A DNA stretch of 64,000 bases, taken from the NCBI GenBank assembly GCA_025200525.1, contig CM045758.1:620001-684000 (forward strand). The letters are read 5' to 3'. The position numbers and the translations under genes are program-made. The stretch's first letter is position 1, and the number at the start of each line of letters is the position of its first letter. The stretch comes from Camellia lanceoleosa (taxonomy: Eukaryota > Streptophyta > Magnoliopsida > Ericales > Theaceae). Positions 11,331 through 21,395 of this stretch are shown in pieces. Below the pieces are notes generated by a model. That model saw only the letters and a program-made list of their open reading frames with translations, was not told the origin of the DNA and did not search any database.

Positions 11331-12708
11331 ATTTTAGTGGAATGTTGCACTTTATTTTTAGCTTAAATTTTTTGGTTCTGAGTTGAATTATGAAATGCTT
11401 TTTTTCAGGAGTGCTTTGACACTGATTTTGGGTGGGCATGCAGCTTCTATGGTGAATAGAGTATCATGCGATAGGAAACAAAGCGACTCCTCGGTGGCTG
11501 AACTCACTTCAGATACAGTTATTGAGGTAATTGCTAATTGGCTTCTCTTCTAGCTGTGACATTTCATTTTGGAAGTTATTTTTATTTTTGCAAAATTTCT
11601 TTTGTTGTCATGTGAATTCTAGGTCAGCATTGAGATTCCTTTTGCATTTCGACCAATTCCCGTGCAAGCCATTGAATCATCCAGCACTCAAGTACTAGAA
11701 CAAATATTGAGGATTATGCTTCCTTGCTTTATGGCACAGGTTTGTGAATTAGATATTTTCCCCCTTTAAATCAGATTCAAGATGAAACTTGGTTCTTAGG
11801 AAATTGTCTTTACCTCACAAATTTGAATTTCTTTAGTCAATTTTAGTTACACGAGGTTAAATGAATGTTGCAATTTGTCTCATATTTATATGATAAGCTG
11901 ATTATGTTGAATTATATTTATGCTCTATAAGCCCACTTGATTAAGTCATTTGCTACATAAAAACAGGATGGTTAGTCTTGTGAGCTTGACAGGTTTCGTT
12001 TGACACTATTTCACAATAAACACAAATTGTATTTCATTCTCTGTGTTATAATAGACTTTTTCCACAGGTACTATTGGGTATCACACTTCCTGAATTTGAT
12101 ATGTTGGACACTTTTGAGGATGTTGAGTGTAATAGGTGCACTGTTGGAATTTTTTTCCTCATAAGCTTGTCTTAACAAATAAACCGGCATACACTATGTG
12201 ATAGAACACAAGTAATGCTTATGTTGGAGCTAGCAATTTCATATTATCATAATGTTGAATGAACAAAAAAAAAATGCCACAAGATTATGGCATTCTGTTT
12301 TTTAGGCAATTTCTCTGCCCATTGACATACATTTTCAGAGGTTAAGCTGAGATAGTTTAGTTTGTAGCTCCCATTAATCTGGCTAATTCTTGTTTGTACA
12401 ATTGATGATTTTGGATCAAATAAAATGTTTGTAGGGTAAGACAATTAACGGAATGTGAATTTTATGAATCTGGGTGTTAAAATGAGGGGAAAATGAAGCA
12501 TTGGTTCTTTTTATCTACTTGTTTACATACTAACCTTTAGAGTAAATTATGTTAATTTCTGATATAAATATATGAAAAGCTTATTGGCGTGTGTGGTTCA
12601 AGAGTGAGGTTGTGGCCTCTGAGGTTGATTTCTGATATAAATATATATTTTTTCAATTATATATTTATCGGGTGTATTGAAGTGTAATGCTTTGTTGTAT
12701 CATTGCAG

Positions 12709-12771
12709 AGCCAACATGATGAGTTGGAGGCAAAGTTTTTCGAGGAGAGAGCATCTTTTGAAGCTAAATAG
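12709..12771 (+). pseudogene. captured NAP1 (nucleosome assembly protein) exon
   Basis: After a good acceptor (CATTGCAG) the frame reads SQHDELEAKFFEERASFEAK and then TAG. This is the NAP1-family segment at the start of the NAP domain, where relatives continue with Tyr-Gln; the tyrosine codon has become the TAG stop. NAP1 is a histone H2A-H2B chaperone. Only this exon is present. Confidence 0.85.
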
Positions 12772-13062
12772 CAGAGCACACTCCATATTAATTTTTTTTT
12801 TATTAAAATGAGAATATTAGCAATTTTTATTTTCATTTTTTTGTATTAACATAATGTGATTTAAGGTTTTTGTTTTTGGTTATGGAAAATTGGAATACTG
12901 ACTCACATTATGGTATATGTTTTGAAAATGGTGATGGATTATAGGTTGGTTGTTCCTTTTTTTTTTAGGGGGGGGGAAGGTTTTTTTTTTTTTTTTTTGA
13001 GGAAAAAGGTTTGCTTCGAACAGAAGTTAAAATATCATAATTTTGATTTTTTTGGGAAAAAA

Positions 13063-13317
13063 AAGTAAAGGTGGCGTTTTTATAAAACGTCGCAAAATGA
13101 CATCATAATTATGTCTGGTTAACTCCTCTGACGGAAATAGTTAACGGATGTAAAGAATTGGTGACGCTTTAAAAAACGTCGTCTAAAGTCTATAGTGGCG
13201 TTTTTCAAACGCCACAATGATATGACGGCGACTGCATCAGCGACAAATTTTTGAAACGTCGTCTTATCTTTTTACGGCGTTTTAAAAACGCCGCTAATTC
13301 TCAATTTTCCTGTAGTG
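13063..13317 (-). repeat. right terminal and subterminal repeats of the CACTA element
   Basis: Motifs of the type GGCGTTTTTNAAACG and GACGTTTYAAAAACG occur several times in both orientations (about 13073, 13162, 13196, 13246, 13275) and end in TTTTCCTGTAGTG at 13317. Confidence 0.85.
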
Positions 13318-13320
13318 AGA

Positions 13321-15186
13321 AGTTAAAAGTTACGTATATGTTGAGCCAATAATTGACCTATAAGTGAAGTTAATTATTCAGATGTATGAATATATAGTAA
13401 TAAAATTAAAATTTAGTAATACTTTAAATAAATAAAAAAACATAATAAAAAAATGAAGCTATGTTAAAGATTATTTGCTAAAAACTGATGTAAAATAGTT
13501 ATTTAAGGTTATATGAAAATAATCAATGAATGCAATATTTGTTATAAAAAAAAAAAAACATTGATATTGTATTATAACTTTAAAATAACTAACGTAATGT
13601 TTGGAAATTAATTACTGAATATGCTCTTGCTTGGTTTTCTAAATATCCATGCAGTTCATTGGCATTCATTCCATAATATTACTATATTGGCACTGACTTC
13701 AAATAGTTCAGACATACTCCAGTATATGCTGCGGGTGGTATGTGTTTGGGCATCAAATTCATTGACATTGAGACAAGTATATTTGTTGGACATGCACTCA
13801 ACAAATATATATGGCTAGTAGAGCTTATGATGAAGAACTTCATTAATCATTAAAAACAATTCTATGTTGGTTTGCAAACAGTATTTTATTGTAAATGAAA
13901 GAAAAAGGTATTAGGAAATATGAAATTTATTTATGTCCTGGTGTCCTTTAGTATGAGAATTAGATTAATCCAACACTCATGTCACATATTTGCACCCAAC
14001 ACTCGTACCCAAGATTGTGGAATGCACCTCCTCTTTTAAAATAAATTTCTGTGGCTCCTCAAATTTTTGTTGTTAAATTAAATCATGGTTTTGCTCAATT
14101 TTTTGAGAGGTCACAATTTACTGCACTGTTTCCTGTTTGGTTTATCTTCAGGTCTTTCGCTTCTTGAATATCCAGGATTGAAAGCCTTAGATCCTGCTTA
14201 TGCTTTGCCAGTCAATGTTGTAAATATGATTTTCTTTGGCAGATAGATGACCTAGTTGACAGACTATTTATATCAATATACTGACAGCACTTTTATATTT
14301 GTGAAATCACACTATTACTCTCTTTCTTATTTGAAATATTATTGTCCTCCCTTATTTTGAATTTTGAGGTAACAAAATCCTTCCTTCGGTACTAAACTGT
14401 TTGTTGACTGATTGGATTTTATTAACAGTAACTAGAAAACAAATTTGAATGCTCACTTTACCATTCTTAATCTCTTTTCAATAAGGATATGTTATTCACA
14501 CAACCAAACATCCCCATTTTATCATTATCCTTACTCCCAATCACTAATTCTTTTGCTTCACACCAACATTACAGTCCCTCCATTTTTGCACCACAATCTT
14601 CATCCATTAACTTCACGCACAAATAAAACCTCAATTTCATTACAAATCAACACAAATACATAGATGAGGTGGTTTCAATAATAGATGAGGGTCTAATCGT
14701 ATGGGTTGAAACAAAGGAATAATCGAGACAGAGGCATTACTCATCAAGATTGCATCGATGGTAGCAGAGGGGAGGTAGAGCAACAATTGTGGACCAAAAG
14801 GTAAGAAGGGAGTCACGTTGAAGGAAGCCTAGGGTAGTAATTGTGGAGGACAGTTGATGAAGGGGATGGTATTGAAGAAGGGTTATCATGATGGAAGGAT
14901 AAGACATGTGGTGGTAGAAAGGAGAGGGGTAAGAGAAATAGTGGTACCCATCATAGTAGAACGTAAGAGAGGTGACAATGGACGGAGTTAGGACAGTATG
15001 AATAGTGATGGATGGGGATGGAGTTGGCTGCTACAGAGGGAGATGACAAAATCTTCAAGTAGAAACATTAAGATCCCCTTCACATGGATGACGAAATAGC
15101 CAACATGGCCGGCTCACGTGTAGGTCTTATTAAGTAGACTTATTGTTCAATAAGTCTTATGATAATTAATAGCATTTTCCATCATA
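13321..15186. other. intergenic, no firm gene
   Basis: AT-rich. One exon-like patch follows an acceptor at 14151 ([17 protein letters not shown] in one frame, open to about 14245), but I cannot tie it to a family. The rest shows no conserved coding segment. Confidence 0.45.
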
Positions 15187-15480
15187 CACTATTAAAGAAA
15201 GTCACTAATTGTTAATTTTCAGCAATAGTTTGAAGATTTTGTCACAAAAAATATCACTAATTATAAGTTTTAGCTACAGTTTGAAAAAATCGTCACAAAA
15301 AGTCGTTAATATTCAATTTTTCAGCAACAATTTGAAAAATTCGTTACAGAAAAACGTCACTAATTGTAAGTTTTAGTGACAATTTATAAAATTGTGGCAA
15401 CAAAAAGTCACTAATTGTCAATTTTCAGCAATATATGTAAAAAAATCGTCACAAAAAATTATTTTTAATGATGATTCTAT
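15187..15480. repeat. subterminal-type repeats, possible second CACTA end
   Basis: A CACTATTAAAGAAA start is followed by four to five imperfect repeats of about 55-60 bp, each with GTCACTAATTGT, TTTTAGC/TTTTCAGC and ATCGTCACAAAAA. The layout resembles a CACTA end. No matching right end with a 3-bp duplication was found, so the assignment is tentative. Confidence 0.5.
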
Positions 15481-16069
15481 TATGACTTATTTTTATTAGG
15501 ATTTGATGAAAATTAAGTCCAACTATTAAGACTTATGGGTAACTTACCTTCAAATCATTATCTCCATTTTGTAGGCGAATGGCAAGGTGATGCATATCTA
15601 TGGTAACCCAAATTTTTTAGGAAATTGCACTGATCTCCCATGAGGACAAGTTTATGTTAGATGGCCAAAATACACTCGGTATATATATGATATACAGTAT
15701 GCAAAAATCAAAACCAGTCTTCCCCTTTCTTTCTCATGTTCTTCTCTTTTTTCCTCTCTCTTTAGATTTTGCCTCAAATTGCCGCGGCTTTGTCTCCAAC
15801 GATTCCATTCAGGTCGTCGTCGCCCTACAACCTCCTTTCACTCATCCTCTTCTCTTTTCCTCTCTTTCCTCCTCTTCTCTTTCTTTCCTCTATTTTCTCA
15901 CCACCGCCATCGACAACTCAGCCACCTCCAGTAGCAATCCACGTCGACGATGATCAACATAATGGAGAAGCACGATGACTCCGCTGAGAGACTCGCAGGA
16001 GAAAAACAAAGGAAATGACGACAGTGGGCGAGGACACGACGGCGAAGGCAAGGGTTAGGGCTAGGGTTT

Positions 16070-16123
16070 CGCGCGCGCGCGCACACACACACACACACAC
16101 ACTCTCTCTCTCTCTCTCTCTCA
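16070..16123. repeat. compound (GC)n(AC)n(TC)n microsatellite
   Basis: Alternating GC, then about ten AC units, then about ten TC units run without a break. Confidence 0.97.
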
Positions 16124-16477
16124 GATTTGATATATAATCAGGTTTTTGAACCTTCGATCTGATATATAATCCACTGTTTCGTACTCTCAAATATTTCTCT
16201 TGTTGTCCGAAACTTTCTACAACCTTCGACGTTTCGTTGTTCTCCACTCGTCGGTGAAGGTTAGAGTGCGTTGTTGTAGTGGTTTGGGTAGTAATGAAGT
16301 AGTTGTGAGTCTCACGTTTTGCTTTATCTTTTTTTTTTTTTTTTTAAACAGATCTGGCTTAGAAAATGCCACAAATATTTTCAACAGATAGTGTTTTCAA
16401 CAAATCTTTTCAACATATTACTCTTTTTTTTTTCTTTTTTGCTAAATCCAAATCTTGATTCGATCTGCTCCTCAACA

Positions 16478-16479
<2 letters not shown>

Positions 16480-16511
<32 letters not shown>
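16480..16511. repeat. (ATT)n microsatellite
   Basis: About ten perfect ATT units. Confidence 0.97.
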
Positions 16512-16512
<1 letters not shown>

Positions 16513-16689
16513 GTTGTTGATGATGTTGATGACGACGACGACGAAGATGATGACAATGAAATAGATTATAACAGATTAATTTTATTTTATTTTTATAGAT
16601 AGGTCAGATTTGTTCAAACAATTTTTTTGACAAGTAGTTGTTGATTTTTGTTATTAATTTGGTGGTGATGGTGGTGTTATTATTGTTAT

Positions 16690-16720
<31 letters not shown>
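16690..16720. repeat. (GAT)n microsatellite
   Basis: About ten perfect GAT units. Confidence 0.97.
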
Positions 16721-16723
<3 letters not shown>

Positions 16724-17654
16724 ACAAATATAGACAAATTTTGAACAGATTAGTAAGATATGGTTCAAATTTTGAACAGCTTTAATAGTTTGTGATTTTT
16801 TGTCTAATATTTAAATGTTGGTAGTGGATAATTCTAACAGACATAAGAACTATTTTGTGAATTTCAAACATATAGGAAAATGGGTTTCCAAATTTGAGTA
16901 ATAGATAAGAAATTGGTAATTTAATAGATAAGAAAAATTAAATAGAATGTAGGGGAAAAAATAGGTAGATAGATAGAATTTACAAAAAAAATTGAACAGA
17001 TCAATAGAATTTAGAGGAAAAAATTGAATAGATGGGGGAAAAAATTAAACAGATAGTTAAAAATTTTAAACAAATATATATAAATTTGAACAGATAGAAA
17101 AAAAAATATGAATAGGTAGACATAAATAGTCAACAAAAAGTCAAATAGATAAAAAAAAAGTCAAGGGGTAAAATTGAAAATAAAATATCATTCATGACTT
17201 TTCACCAAATTATTTCATAAAGTATGGACCTCTTACCAACAAAAAAATATCCATTGGACCTAATGCATTATACTTTCCTTAAATTGGGTTTATCACAAAT
17301 TTTCTCTTTTTTAATCTATATAATTAATAAAAATAAATGAGTTAATATATGTTCTAAGGTTAAAAATATCATTAAAAAAAATAAAAATAGGAATCCTTTA
17401 ATGATGGAATGAAAATCAGGAATTGAATTCATTATAAGATCTATTCTATCTTTTTTAGAAGACGACATGATGCTACTTGAACTCGAACCGAGATGCTCTA
17501 GCACTACTTCCTAAGAGTAGTGTGTCTACTAATTTCACCCCCTTATGATAATCCCATGAGCCTCTTATCCATTCTTATTCAATCACGGTGGGGGAGCAAG
17601 TCAAAATAGAAAAACTCACGTTGGGTTTAAGGATAATCAGGCTCAAACTAATCA

Positions 17655-18095
17655 GTGTGTTTGGTTTAAGTTTTCTGGATTAAATTTTTTGAAAATTGAG
17701 TTTTTTGATTTTTGTGTTTTTTTGTTTTTAGTGAATATTTTTAAAATTTTAAACATTTTTTTTTTAACTTTTTTAGATGCACCTTATTTAGATGTATCTA
17801 AAAAGTAAAAAATTGTGAAAAAATATTTTAAAAAATTAATAAATACATAAAAATACAAAAAATGTACTAAATTATTGTATTTTTTTTGTATTTTTGGTAT
17901 TTAGTGAATTTTTAAAAAAATTTTTTGCAATTTTTTTACTTTTTAGGTGTATTTATGTTAGGGGTGTCTAAAAAGTAAAAAAATTGCTTAAAATATTAAA
18001 AAAAATTCAGTAAAAACAAAAAAAAAAACGGAAAATAAGAAAGTAAAATTTTCTGAAAAGTGTTTTTTGAAAATGAAAACAAGCAAGTTGAATGG
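17655..18095. repeat. AT-rich element with two hairpins
   Basis: Two 39-40-bp hairpins (17767-17806 and 17938-17976), each pairing CTTTTTTAGATG-like with TCTAAAAAG-like arms, are embedded in T- and A-runs. A diverged relative with the same two-hairpin plan is at about 39050-39480 in SYN4 intron 13. Probably a MITE family; no target duplication identified. Confidence 0.6.
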
Positions 18096-18329
18096 CTTTC
18101 ACTTCGTCAATGTGACTTTCTACTGCTGAGTTCCATTAATATAATTATATCAAATTTATTACATTTTTTTTAAATACTATTGAGAGATGTGGTGCATGAG
18201 GGACATTTGGAAGGTCGTGTAGCACTCAGAACTTGAACCAAATATCTGTTCCAGCCAATGCAAGGACGAAGGACTTTGGTTTGTGGCAATTGAAGGTATG
18301 TCTGTGTGTGTGTGTGTGTTTTTTTTTTC

Positions 18330-19800
18330 TTTTTTTACTCATACATATATTGCATTGCCGAGGACAATATTGGTGAAAATACCAATGGAAAAAATGTATA
18401 TGTTGTTGTAATTGTCATAAGGTGAGGAAATATTTAAACCTAATAATTTGTTGTTGGGCAGTAGTATGGTTTTGTGTAAAATAAAATCTATTATAAGAAT
18501 TATAAGGAGCATTGTATTCTTTTGAGAGTAAGTCATGATTGATTGTGAAATCATTTTGGATAACATTAATTGATAAAGAATTAATGTCAAAATCGATGTT
18601 TTGAGGAGAGCGACTAAAATTAGCATAATTTGTATGTGGAATTTGATTAGGTTGTCTGCGGGTAGAATGTAAAGGTATGTCGATTGAGTGTCGCGGAGGG
18701 CATTAAGGAGTTTAAGCAAGAGTGTGATACCATGTAGAAGGTGGTTGTGAAGATGTTTGTGATTGGATACGCACGGACCTAGATCGTTGGAAACAGAGGA
18801 CAACTGATCTATTTGGATTTTGAAGGATAGTATTTGGATTTGTTTGGGGTTGAGAAATAATGGTCGAAACAACATTAAGAATCACCCATGTATCCTCCTC
18901 ATCTTCAACATTAGCTTGTAAAACTTCTTTCCAAGTTATAACTTGAGGAACCATCACTTCAGCATTCTCTTGATAAGCATGAAATAAGATGGTGGATTGC
19001 TTGGGGTTTGGAGCAATATATTTGAAGGTAGGACAAGAAGTGGTCATAGCTTTGAGATAAACACGATAATAAACCATAATATTAAAAGATGGGAAGTCCA
19101 TATTGTAACGCTGAGTTTGGATGTTAAGTGTAAGAGTCTTGAGAATATTAGGATTTATTAAGGATACCTCGAAATTAGGAAAACATTCAAAGTAAATTGG
19201 TCAATGAGCAAGACTAGATTTGATAACACCTAATAATGAATCATCATAATCATAATGTTGTATATCTCTAAGAGTGCAAGATTTGTTAAGATGTAGGCAT
19301 GTCATGGGTTTGACACCAACTTGGATCAGACCTAAATGTAGAAAATTGATTTTCTTTTGAAATTTAAGAATGGTGTCACGATCAAGTAACTAGAAATTTT
19401 GATTGTCTTGTGTTACCGGTACAATTTGTTCAACTGTTTTGATCTTATAAGTTTGTTTAAGTTCAAATTTCTTATCATATAAACAATTGATATCTTTGGT
19501 GGGTAATTTCTAATTTTGAAGACGTTCTTCAATCTTTTCTATTTCTAAATCACTTTGATTAATAATAACTAGTTTTGTCAAGGAACCTTCACCAGAAATT
19601 AGGTTAGAAAATTATTTAAATAATCTTGCCATAATAATTGTAGCTGTCAACAGGTGGTTCTGCCTAAACTGAAATGATCAATGATGGCCTCTTACCTAAT
19701 AACTTAACGGCTTACAGACTTTTGTGACTTGGGTGCCATATTGGTTATATGGGAAGAGACTAAATCAATTCTAAGCTTAACTTGGCTCTTATACCAAAAT
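18330..19800 (-). pseudogene. endogenous pararetrovirus fragment: movement-protein-like
   Basis: The minus strand has a tRNA-Met-like primer site (TGGTATAAGAGCC, complement at 19784-19796) followed by broken frames. These show the pattern of a 30K-superfamily movement protein as in Caulimoviridae: short cues are DDSLLGVIK near 19230, LTLNIQTQ near 19110 and VYYRVYLKA near 19065. The longest remaining frame is 18712-19101. Several stops and frame changes make it non-functional, and no capsid, protease or RT follows. An LTR element that carries a movement-protein-like domain is an alternative. It is old, integrated and inert. Confidence 0.65.
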
Positions 19801-20521
19801 GAAACACATGTAAGTGGTAGAATTAGACATAGATTATAGATTGCAATTGCTTTTGGAGTCTTTTTAAAGAAGCTTGTTATTCTTTGATCTTTTTTTTGAA
19901 AGTCGAAATTCTTTGACTATAATTAATAATCGATTAACCCAATGCAAGGGATAATAATAGTCTTAGATTAGACAATTCTTCTTGTAAATCAACAATGTAT
20001 TGATAACTATCATTAATCTTAATGTGTAAAAAATCAAAAATATACTAAATAGACATCACACTTGTATTATATTAAAATTAAAAACAAGATGAAAGAAAAC
20101 TTACATAGGACAACAGTCTCGGAAACAGATAGCACAAAACATTCAAAATATATAAGCACATTTATTAAAAGCACACTCACTTCACACTATAATCACACTC
20201 TTACAATCACACTTTCTTATTAAAATATTTATTTAATAGAATTAATTAAAAAAAATACAATTTTGAGCTGCTCTCATATATAATAATAAAATTACTTAAA
20301 TTATATTTTTAAAATCATTAAAAATTATTAATTAAGTTGATAATTTATTAATAAAAAATGATATTTTCATGAAATTAAAAAATTTAAGGGGAGAAATATA
20401 ATTTTTAAAATTATAGGAAGAATTCATATTTTAAATTTGGGAAAGTCCATTAATTTATATATATTTTTATATATATAAAAATTAAATTATATTTGTATAT
20501 TATATTATTAATATTATTACT
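19801..20521. other. intergenic, no gene seen
   Basis: AT-rich DNA leading into the SYN4 promoter. A patch of ATCACACT/CACTCAC motifs lies at about 20165-20215. Nothing coding was recognised. Confidence 0.5.
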
Positions 20522-21271
20522 CGTTACTCCTATATAATATAACATAATATAATAATATATAATATATAATATATAATAGAGAAATAGGAATAGATAGTCG
20601 CATCAACCCAGATAAATCGCATCAACCCAGTTCGAGCTCGATCTCAGCATTTGAAGGTTTGTAAGTTATGTTTCTTCAGCTGAGTTTCAAGGTTCGTTGG
20701 ACACGAGCGATCCCGTAAGATAAAAAAAAAAAAATTAAGAAAAAGAAAAAAGAAAAAGATTATTAGGGTTTTAGTTCCCCAAATTTTCGAGACTTCGTCA
20801 ACGGCTATCTTCTAGCAAAAGTGTTCGGTGTCTCGGAGCTTCTAATTCCGACAAGGTTTTGGCCAATTCGGTATATAATTTACTGTGATTGAATTTCCTT
20901 TTTCTCTGTTATAGTTGGATTTTATTTTTTCCCTGAATTCTTCGGTTTTAATGGGTGTTGGCAGCGAAAGAAAGGGCTGATGTGATGTCTTGGGCAGAAT
21001 CTCGTCGGTTTGGTGTTACTTGAGATATTTTTCTTGGGGGTGGGTGGGTTCTACTAACATGCTGAGATTTAGATGAAGTTTCGGGATGAGTTTGGGGTTT
21101 TTTGGGTGCGGATTTGGAAATTGTACAAGCGGGTTTGATAGTAGTAAGAAATTTGGGATTTCTTGTTGAGTGAAAAAGGGAAAGTTAGGGTTTTTTTTTT
21201 TTTTGTGGTTTTTTTGGGAGAGGATTTTCTGAATCTGTATTAATTCACGGCTTTACTGCGGGGATAGAAAG
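20522..21271 (+). promoter_or_regulatory. SYN4: SYN4 promoter region and 5' UTR
   Basis: An AT-dinucleotide tract at 20530-20580 offers several TATA-like sites just before GC-richer leader sequence. TCGCATCAACCCAG occurs twice in a row at about 20600-20630. A 5'UTR intron is plausible between a GTATATAATTT donor at about 20870 and a TTGGCAG acceptor at about 20965. The transcription start itself cannot be fixed from sequence. Confidence 0.5.
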
Positions 21272-21395
21272 ATGTTTTACTCGCAGTTTATATTGGCGAA
21301 GAAGGGGCCGCTCGGGACCATATGGATTGCGGCACATTTGGAGCGGAAGCTGCGTAAGAATCAGGTTGCCGATACCGATATCGGTGTCTCTGTTG
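21272..21395 (+). CDS. SYN4: SYN4 exon 1
   Basis: 41 codons plus one base from the start ATG. It encodes the first helices of the Rad21/Rec8 N-domain ([18 protein letters not shown]), the surface that meets the SMC3 neck. Donor GTCAGT. Confidence 0.95.

Larger units (their letters stand above)
9949..11739 (+). pseudogene. captured DUF1997-family gene fragment
   Basis: Four exons with GT-AG borders join in phase: 9949-10140, 10271-10316, 11444-11526, 11623-11739, giving 146 open codons. Landmarks are LPASQYSVLDAESIERVD, TFRCYV, KFFAFEVCPVLLVRVEE, then MVNRVSCDRKQSDSS, then SIEIPFAFRPIPVQAIESS and EQILRIMLPCFMAQ. These match plant DUF1997 proteins, a plastid/cyanobacterial-lineage family of unknown biochemical role. 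The true N-terminus and the tail after the last exon are missing. The 5' end chosen is the first ATG in frame; the real exon may begin at a splice site nearby. It lies 366 bp after the ANTH piece, same strand. Confidence 0.87.
7862..13317 (+). mobile_element. non-autonomous CACTA transposon carrying host gene pieces (Pack-CACTA)
   Basis: The left end is CACTACAACAAAATTTGCC and the right end, reverse-complemented, is CACTACAGGAAAATTGAG. The element is flanked on both sides by AGA (7859-7861 and 13318-13320), the 3-bp target duplication expected for CACTA/EnSpm. Both subterminal regions are rich in AACGTT and GGCGTTTTT-type inverted motifs, the usual transposase-binding layout. There is no transposase frame in its 5456 bp. 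Inside are pieces of at least three unrelated host genes (ANTH, DUF1997, NAP1) with introns, all on the + strand. Genomic capture is therefore more likely than retroposition. Confidence 0.93.
15481..17654. other. intergenic with microsatellites
   Basis: CT-rich DNA at 15710-15900, microsatellites, and from 16560 to 17165 a degenerate repetitive stretch rich in AACAGAT and ATAGATAGA. The frames at 15654-15978 are low-complexity Ser/Pro/Phe and do not match a family I know. Confidence 0.5.

Noticed and set aside
15654..15978. Two overlapping + reading frames near 15.7 kb
   Set aside because: Low-complexity Ser/Pro/Phe translations of CT-rich DNA with no family pattern and no clear gene structure.
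18339..18875. 178-codon minus-strand reading frame as a membrane protein
   Set aside because: Its Leu/Ile-rich composition comes from AT-rich DNA and it overlaps the movement-protein-like fragment in another frame.
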